Shown here: positions 56,288 through 64,000 of the stretch, in pieces
Position numbering within the stretch: the stretch's first letter is position 1
Layout: every line of letters starts with the position of its first letter
Source of the DNA: Cunninghamia lanceolata
Lineage: Eukaryota > Streptophyta > Pinopsida > Cupressales > Cupressaceae
DNA: 64,000 nt
Assembly (NCBI GenBank): GCA_027924645.1
Contig: BSBN01000241.1
Location: 11,928,001-11,992,000 of the forward strand
Reading direction: 5' to 3'
Notes under the pieces: model-generated
What the model saw: only the letters and a program-made list of their open reading frames with translations
What the model was told of the DNA's origin: nothing
Database searches by the model: none
Position numbers and translations under genes: made by a program

Positions 56288-58529
56288 TTATTTGTAACAT
56301 GTCAACTCATATTAAACTATGAATTACACAATCAATTTACTAAGAAAGTTAAAGAACATGATAAACATGAGTAAATTTTCTTTATCATTTGCATAATTAT
56401 AAAGAAATAAAAGCTCATATCTTTTTTGAATATTTTTCAACCTTGAAATACAATTTATATTCGAAGATAAATCATAGTGAAATAAAATTTCACTTTACAT
56501 TTACAAACTTTTGCACTTAGCAATATGAACAAGTTTACATAAGTTTGACATAAGTCAATCATGAAATATACTACATCTGGAATCTTGATATTTGTTTCAC
56601 AAGTCTTGGCAAGTCTTCAGCTACAGAGAGAGCATCATTTGAGTGCTTTACCTCCAACCACAAATTGGCAGTCCCCCGCACACCTTCCTTTTTGGAAGTG
56701 GCCCTACCATTCATGAAGAGTATAGACATAGGGAACCAACAGGTTGCCATCTGAGTTCTAGTGATGTGTCATATGTAACTCAATCGACCACACAACTCTA
56801 GACAGTCTTCTAGCTAGGTATGATCATTTTGATAGGTTACACAATCTAGACACGGTGAACTGACTAATGCATGTAGAGACAAATGCATAACTTTGGCCAA
56901 AGTTTCATTATAAATAGACATTTGCAATAAATGTAGTCGTGTGTTCACACACCTCTAACTTGACTTGGTAACTATCTCATCCTATAGCTTCATTTGTTTA
57001 ATTAGAAAACTCTACACATGAATTGTCTCAACTAAACTCAAATTCTAGTCTATTTGACTTAGAATTTAAATCCTTGATCTATGATATATATACAAAGTGT
57101 AATTTAAGATGATTTTAACTTTTAAGAGAGTCCCTAATTGCATTCTTGCAAATATCAGGGTCTATGACTCCCTCTCATTCTACTCAAATTCTCAAAATTA
57201 AGCTCTCTTATGTTATATGTCAAGTTGTCGACTCTATCAAGGAGTCACTTAATTTAAGCAAAGTCTTAACTCTTTTTCTAATTTACACTATCTAGAACTA
57301 TGGTTTTATCGACCAACTACTGTCGACAACAACTTATAATAGATTAAAACAAGGTCATAATTAACTTGAGAGTTTAAAGCTTTCTAAACCCTTTTGGTTG
57401 ATTCTAGGGTTTAAACTTCTCTAACCAAATATATAAAGTAACATCAAAACTCTTGGTATCCAAATATAAGAATGTATAAAAATAAAACATGATTACAATG
57501 TCCTCTAGTCTTCACTAGACCACTTAGGCACTATACAACTTTGCATTTCTCACAAAACATAGAACACGAGTTTCTATCTTCATGTATAAAGATCTTAATA
57601 AATACTTTCAATAGCATAAATAGTCTTGACTAAGTTCAATCTTTAAAAATAGGTTTTGAGTTTAAAAGAAAATAATAAATAAAGCTTTCGACCTAATGGT
57701 CTCCTTTCATCCACTAACTCTAGGTATAGAAAGGTTATGAACTTATACACATCATCCTCGCATATAACAAACATATTGACATAGTTAAAGAATGCATATA
57801 TATAAATATATATCGCATCTTTAAATGTTTCCAATGATATCCATATATCATTTCTATACACTTAGAATAAATGAAACCTATCGCTAAGTCTTTGATTAAA
57901 AACAATAAAACTTTATTGAGATAATAGGAAACATCTTTGTCTAAACTCACTAATCTTGACTCCTAAGTCTAATCAGAGTTCTCTAGAGGCTCAGTTTTGA
58001 TAACATAAAGATAAATCCTTTAAAGTTTCATAGTATGAAGACAACAATTGCATCCTATGATAACTCAAATGTAAATAAGGGTAAGAGATAACTAAAAACA
58101 AGCTTGAGCTCTCGGAATAAACAAGTCATCCAAACCTTTTGTCATGTCTTGATGTCTAATAGAGTTACTCTAAAGAGGTTTGCTTATATAATAGTAGCTA
58201 ACAACTAAGATCAGTAACTTCTCGGCCTACTATTGTTTAAATCTAAACAACACTTCAAATTGCATAAGTTAAACATTCTATGTACTATAGAATAACCATT
58301 GAGATCTCATCCTCAAGACATTGAATATAATATAAGGGAATACGATCCCTAATACTAAACAAAGATACACCTATCTCAAATACTAATGGAGTACAAATCT
58401 TAGCTAGTATTTACCATAGAACATAGATTGCAAAGGCTATTCGGCCTTAAGTCTACTCAGTATTATACAAAGCTTATCGACCCTATGCACATGGCATTTA
58501 CTAGGCTTATCTGCCTTATATACTCACAG

Positions 58530-58860
58530 AGATATACTTGGTTCATCGACCATATCCACACAAAGATAATCTAAGACTATCAACCATAGACACACAGAGA
58601 TAATCTAAGACTATCGGCCATAGACACACACAGATAATCTAAGACTATCAGCCGTATACACATAGAGATAATCAAAGACTATCGACCATATACACACAAA
58701 GATAATCTAAGACTAGATCAACCATAGATACATAGAGATATTATAAGTTTTATCGACCATATAAACACAGATATACTCTAATTCTATTGGCCATAGAAAC
58801 ACACAAGGATACTCTAATTCTATCAGGCATATAAACACAACTACAAAACTGAATACAAAC
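58530..58860. repeat. Tandem array of about 41-bp units inside E'
   Basis: About eight imperfect units of the form ATCGACCATA-ACACA-AGATAATCTAAGACT are consecutive. The block AGATAATCTAAGACTATC recurs from 58564 at spacings near 40. Flanking variants extend to about 58470. Confidence 0.85.
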
Positions 58861-59338
58861 ATACGATTCTTAAACTATTTTAAAGCTTTCAAGGAAAGGA
58901 AAGAACTTGTTTTGAGATCGAAGGAGAAAGATCCTTCAACATTTTATTTTCTTTCTTTCTATGAAGACAGTCAATCCCTTTTCCTAGGCTGTCGAAGTCC
59001 TTCTTAGTAAAGCTTAAAGAAAATACTCTTAGTGTCTCCTCTACTGAGAAATCTTCTACGGTGATTAATAGCACACCCTACCATAAGTTCCGCATCCTTT
59101 TCCCCTATAACATAGCCTAAAATAATTCCATGAAAGCATGCAAATTGATGGAGATGATGGTCATAAAAGACCACTCAAAAATTTGATTGATAAGCTCCTT
59201 CTTACTCTTCAAAACAATTAGGGAGTAAAAGGAGTCAAGCTACCTTAACTTAAAAGTAGTTTGCGTTACCTTGGAATCTTAACTACGTTCATAAAGAAGT
59301 GTATCAACCACAACACTTAGGTCTCTCTCTATATATAC

Positions 59339-60302
59339 GGTAAAAGCACAAAGTTGTGTCACACTTTTATAAAGGAAACGACCAACGTTGATCCAACTTT
59401 TAAACTTGAATCACTAAAAAAGTGACATATATGTTTTGAATTTTGAAATGATGTAAACTAATAAAATATTTATTTTTTAGTATATTTTATGTTTGTATTT
59501 TTTGAAAAAAATTTAAAAATTATTTGAATATAGTATTTAATAAATTGACGGTATAATTTAGTTGCTAATAAAATGCTGAAAAATGAAGTTACATGAGACA
59601 TCAATCTTTATATAGTAATTTTTTTAAAAAAAAATTGTGTGTATTTATAACTTGAAACTTTAGTGCATGGATATATTTTTTTTCCAATTTTGATAAATAT
59701 ATATTTTTATATAAATAATAAAATGTGTGTGTATTAAAATGTAGTTGTTTCCATTTGACGTCAACTTTCATATTAACTATTTATCTAAAATAGAAAAAAA
59801 ATTATACCATCTTGATATAGATTCTTTTATCTAGTGCATCATATTTTTTTCAATTTTTTTTAATAAGTTTTACTATTTTTCCTTGACATGGTAATCGACC
59901 TAATGTTTTGTGCTGATAAACTGCTTTTAGTAAAAATAGAAAGGAAAATATAAATAATAATTAAACTATTAAAATATATATTTTTGAAAACTAAACTTAT
60001 AGATCTACAAAAGGGTATTTTTATATTTTAAACAAAAATGTTATTTACACGAGTAGAAGTTGTTGAAATATCATGTTTTTCAGATAATTTTATTTTTTTG
60101 GTAAATTGGCCTCATAATGGTGCTACATATGCATTTAGCAAACAATTTTAGTTGGAATTTAAGTTGTGGACATATCTAACTTAGCTAAAATGAATCTTAC
60201 AAGATCATATGTTTGACCAAAATTAATTTTTAGTTAGAAATACTTAAATTCACTTGTGATGATAAGTCGGTTGAAAGTGTGACACAACTTTGTGCTTTTA
60301 CC
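59339..60302. mobile_element. MITE-like element with perfect 29-bp inverted repeats
   Basis: Arms 59339-59367 and 60274-60302 are exact inverted copies beginning GGTAAAAGCACAAAGTTGTG. The interior is AT-rich and has no ORF. The flanks are CTATATATAC on the left and CTATATATGT on the right, a possible 9-10 bp duplication that would suit a Mutator-type element. It is nested in E'. Confidence 0.85.
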
Positions 60303-60329
60303 CTATATATGTGTGTGTGTATGTATATA

Positions 60330-60375
<46 letters not shown>

Positions 60376-60376
60376 C
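60303..60376. repeat. (GT)n and (TA)n compound microsatellite
   Basis: Alternating TGTGTG runs followed by a long TATATA run, directly abutting the MITE. An open frame read through it is an artefact. Confidence 0.9.
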
Positions 60377-61131
60377 TTAACCATAAAGTGAAAAAGTACC
60401 CAATGCTTACTTACGTTGTTTCCAACATTCGTCAAGATACGAGAATGGGGTTGAGGTATTCTCCCCCTCTCTGTCTTGCATAAACACTAGAATAGATAGG
60501 TTATCAAAATAGAATTTCAACTAGAAATTACCAATAATGAAATAGTTTAACAACTATAAATATTTTCTCTTGAATATAATATATACTCATATCAAACAAG
60601 GACTAATGACTATCAAACACTTCTTGTCAACGATCATACTTTCTCAACCTAGCTCTTGGTGAAACCTAAGATAATGGTCCTTGACGATAAATCGACGATT
60701 GTCGAGTCGAAACCAAACCTTGACCAATTGGTCAAACACAACTTACCAAACTTGACGAGGATTCACTAAATTGTGAAAACACAAGACTTAGATGGCAGCA
60801 ACCTGTTCTTAACCATACGTCTATTCTTTCTCTCTAATGATGCTCTCCCTCTTTCTTGGAGGATGGAAAACCTGTTTCTTTATTACAACTTACAATCACC
60901 GAACTAGGATTAGTGTAACGTTAGTCAATCTATAAGCTTTATGAATAAATAATCATGGCATCATATAATGACATGTCTAAATTCCAAACATATAAACATA
61001 AACTCATGATATTATCGATTTATCCTAACATTTCCATACAACGTCAAATCATTAATCCATGCAAAAATTATCTACTAATTGCATACAAGTAAAAAGTAAA
61101 ACATAGTCAAAATTAGGGATGTGACATTATT

Positions 61132-63279
61132 TTATCCTTCGAGTCATTTTGATTACATTAGGAGTATTGTGCCAAGTGCTCCCCTTCCTAGTTGTGGGTC
61201 GTTGCCCCTTACCATGGATTTATGCCTTCTATTTTAGGCCCTTGCCCATGGTTTTGATTCTATACAAGTACTAGGGCTAATCATCTTATTGACATTTATG
61301 TGCTGATTCTTTTAGATGCCACATTATGGGGCATATGCTTATCCTAGTACTTTATATACTTACACAAGTGTTACTAGGCCACTAAGGGCAAGACTCTTGT
61401 TCACCCATACCATCTCCAACACGTGTGTTTACATGATACATTCTTTATAGTCATTGGTATATGTTGACATTACTCTATGATTTGATACTTATATGATGAC
61501 ATGATTTGATGCTTATATAATTACATGATTAGAGGCTTAAGTCCTTATATGATTACATGTCTATATGCTTATATTACATTTACTTTTCATGTATTATTTC
61601 CCCTCTTTCAATAATTCCTTATATCCTATTAATAAAACTAATTATTGGGGTTAGGGGCATATCTTGTCAATAACATTCCTACATGTTTTGATATACATAC
61701 AGTTACAATTGCTTATATATACTCATTTATGGAGATTACATACACTAAAGGAAAGCACACATGATTATATCATTGAAGGGTCTATTGCTTTATATGGACC
61801 CTATGGCAATATCCTTTGAGTGGTTGAATAATTAATTTACATGCATGTTTGTGAGTGCTACATACTTTGATATACACGATCATTCACGGATTGGCATGCA
61901 CTTCAAAGTGGGGGTAGAATTTAATGGCTAAACTTGCATACTGCTACCATTTACCATTTAATTTTATGCTTATTTTGAGGGGAGTGCTTTGATACATAGA
62001 CATATTGACAACGATGTACAATCTTGTGCAAAGTTGGGTCCCTTTCCCTATGTTATCCATGAATTCTATTACATATTTTTCTATAAACTTACCACTCATC
62101 CCCTTTTCCATGTTCACATAGCCTCATATATTCACCCTATCCGGTTATTTATCTCTCCCATGCTCAAATTTATTCCCATACACATCCTATTCATTAAGAT
62201 CTAGCCCCTTTTTGTCTCATGACTAGTTCATAGGCACAAAGTTATCCTTGTAGTCATGGACTTGTCTTACTGTAATTAAAATTTTTAGATTCAAATTTAA
62301 TTGACCATGCCTTTACTCGTCTTGCTTTTGTTTAACTAAACACAAGTTTGTGCGATACGTTGCACCATGTCCTTGTATTTAAAGGCATACAATGCATTCA
62401 TTCTAATCATTTAGAAATTGGATCATAGAGAGAAATCATTCACATCTATACATTTCAATTGATTCTCTAAAAGGAATCTAGTATTGTACAATTATTTGAG
62501 GAGAATTTACATGATTGAAGATGTTATTTTCGATATTTTTCAATTTTAAGGGGTTGATGAAGGCACAATACCCTCATGGCTCAGTTGTATGACAACTTAG
62601 CAAACATATTTATCAATACCACCAGCCTTTGTAGATTCCAAGAAACACATAAGAGATCAAGGTATCTCGAGCGAAGTGAAGAAGAGTAGTTTACAAATTA
62701 CACACGTTGAGTTCATGGGCACATGGCAATATGTAGTCATAGATCTATTCCCAACTAGTTAAACTCAACCCAACCTTGCTACAGCCAAACGATTTGATTC
62801 CTAGGTGACTACCACTTTGATAATGGTCATTCCTGATCTTGAGACATACATGTTTCATATCTTCTTCATTCTTTATCAAACTAAATATATTTATTTTCTA
62901 TTTACATTTCCCACATCCAAATATTACCAATTATCAATACCCAAACTAATTTATACTTATTTATATTAGTGTTATCAACCATTAAATTGCCTTTTAAATA
63001 TAAATACCAATATAACAAGTTTAGAATATGGTGATAAAAAAATCATTGTTTTAACTGCAATTATAAAATTCTATGACATTACTACCAGACATATTAATGT
63101 GATTTGATCTTCTAGATGAGAACAAAATTGATAGCCAGACGAAACAAATTTTTGATAAATGTAAGTTGGGCTATTCTTAAATATCATCCACTTCAACAAT
63201 CAAAGGTCAATTTTGACCAATAAAAATAGGACAAATATTTACCACTTTTTGTTGTGAATGAGGTGTAAAATTGCTATTG
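61132..63279. other. Intergenic stretch, possible old retroelement LTR
   Basis: No gene is recognised. A TATA-like GTATTTAAAGGC near 62376, followed by a leader-like CA-rich stretch, recalls LTR promoter structure. No paired repeat, primer site or boundary was found. Confidence 0.35.
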
Positions 63280-63950
63280 ACTATTTAACCACTAAAATAG
63301 ATAATATTTAAGTAGAATGGTAAAATTGCCTATAAACATGAAAGTAAGAGAAGCATGATAACTTCAAGTTTTATTTAAATGATTTGACTTAAACTCAAAA
63401 CGAACCCATTTAGAATTACATTGGATTGAAACAGGGAAACCTTGTGAACAATTTAACCAATGAGTTAATGATATTTAAATAGAGCTATAAAATTCCTTAT
63501 AAACATGAAAGTGGTGAGAGAAGTAGGGTAACTTCAAGTTTAATTTAATGATTTGACTTAAACTCAAAATGAGCCCATTTAGAATTATAGTGAATTGAAA
63601 TAAGGAAGCCTTGTGAACAATATAACCAATGAAGTAATGATATTTCAATAAAGTGACAAATTTGCTTATAAACATAAAAGTAGTGAGAGAAGCACAATAA
63701 CTTCAACTTTAATTTAAATGATTTGACTTAAACTCAAAAAGAACCCATTTAGAATTACATTGGATTGAAATAGGGAAACCCTCTCAAGAATTTAACCAAT
63801 GATATTTAAATAGTGATAAAATTGCTTATAAACATGAAAGTGGTGAGAGAATCACAATACTTCAACTTTAATTTAAATGATTTGAATTAAACTCAAAACG
63901 AGCCCATTTAGAATCACATTGGATCAAAATAGGGAAACCCTGTGAACAGT
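63280..63950. repeat. Satellite-like tandem array, four units of 160-169 bp
   Basis: Units start near 63321, 63488, 63657 and 63817 and share ATAAACATGAAAGTGGTGAGA, GATTTGACTTAAACTCAAAA, CCCATTTAGAATTACATTGG and TTTAACCAATGA-TAATGATA. The array ends before position 63960. Unit length is in the range of plant satellite monomers, but only four copies are seen. Confidence 0.88.
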
Positions 63951-64000
63951 TGCGTCGATCCAGTGAAGGAAGCAGATAAAAACGATCGGTATTCATTGAT

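Larger units (their letters stand above)
56293..61126 (-). mobile_element. Element E', second copy of the ORF-less TG...CA family
   Basis: On the minus strand it begins TGTCACATCCCTAATTTTG and ends GACATGTTACA. Exact 5-bp duplications TTATT flank it (56288-56292 and 61127-61131). Blocks near its 3' end (56620-56910) match element E at 35880-36160 on the opposite strand, including AGGGCCACTTCCAA, GCGGGGGAC and TTTGGCCAAAG. The length is 4834 bp, of which 964 bp is an inserted MITE. No gag, pol or LTR pair is seen. As for E, a solo long LTR is the simplest interpretation. Confidence 0.75.

Noticed and set aside
60292..60483. 63-codon frame rich in CVCVYIYI
   Set aside because: It is a GT/TA microsatellite translated in frame.

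Overview
The window looks like nuclear DNA of a large-genome seed plant, most likely a conifer or other gymnosperm. This is inferred from one sparse plastid-type gene with a giant intron, many old nested Ty3/gypsy, Ty1/copia, LINE and hAT elements, and long AT-rich unique stretches. No rRNA, tRNA or CRISPR was seen.

The only host gene I can support runs right to left. Exon 1 is at 49582-49175, exon 2 at 8545-8429 and exon 3 at 8339-8274. All junctions are phase 0 with GT/AG sites. Together they give a probable transit peptide, a tryptophan-rich motif and two UVR-type helical repeats, the arrangement of EXECUTER1/2-type chloroplast proteins. The rest of the gene lies beyond position 1. Intron 1 is about 40.6 kb and holds a stack of nested transposons.

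Nesting inside intron 1, outermost first: a minus-strand LINE (47480-45468, continuing at 9373-9288) was split by a Ty3/gypsy element, here gypsy A (LTRs 9379-10040 and 44785-45462, TSD TGATA). Within gypsy A lie: a ~2 kb insertion in its protease; a minus-strand Ty1/copia element (14299-19635); a second, 5'-truncated chromodomain gypsy element, gypsy B (19636 to about 37801); a non-autonomous LTR element C (37802-41653); and a truncated hAT (41654-43992) carrying a small hAT in its intron. Gypsy B is itself split by a 7.7 kb hAT (21126-28827, TSD GTATTTCT) containing a LINE fragment, and by a 5.65 kb ORF-less TG...CA element E (30856-36507, TSD ATAGG).

Left of exon 3 (1-8273) are a degenerate hAT transposase gene and two small non-autonomous hATs, one containing degenerate telomere-like sequence. 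Right of exon 1 (49583-64000) is upstream or intergenic DNA: tandem repeats, a second copy of E in the opposite orientation (56293-61126, TSD TTATT) carrying a MITE with perfect 29-bp inverted repeats, and a 160-169 bp satellite-like array at the right end.

All transposon genes carry stops, frameshifts or deletions. Three insertions (gypsy A in the LINE, E in gypsy B, the 7.7 kb hAT in gypsy B) restore the host reading frame exactly when the insert and one TSD copy are ignored, which strongly supports those boundaries.
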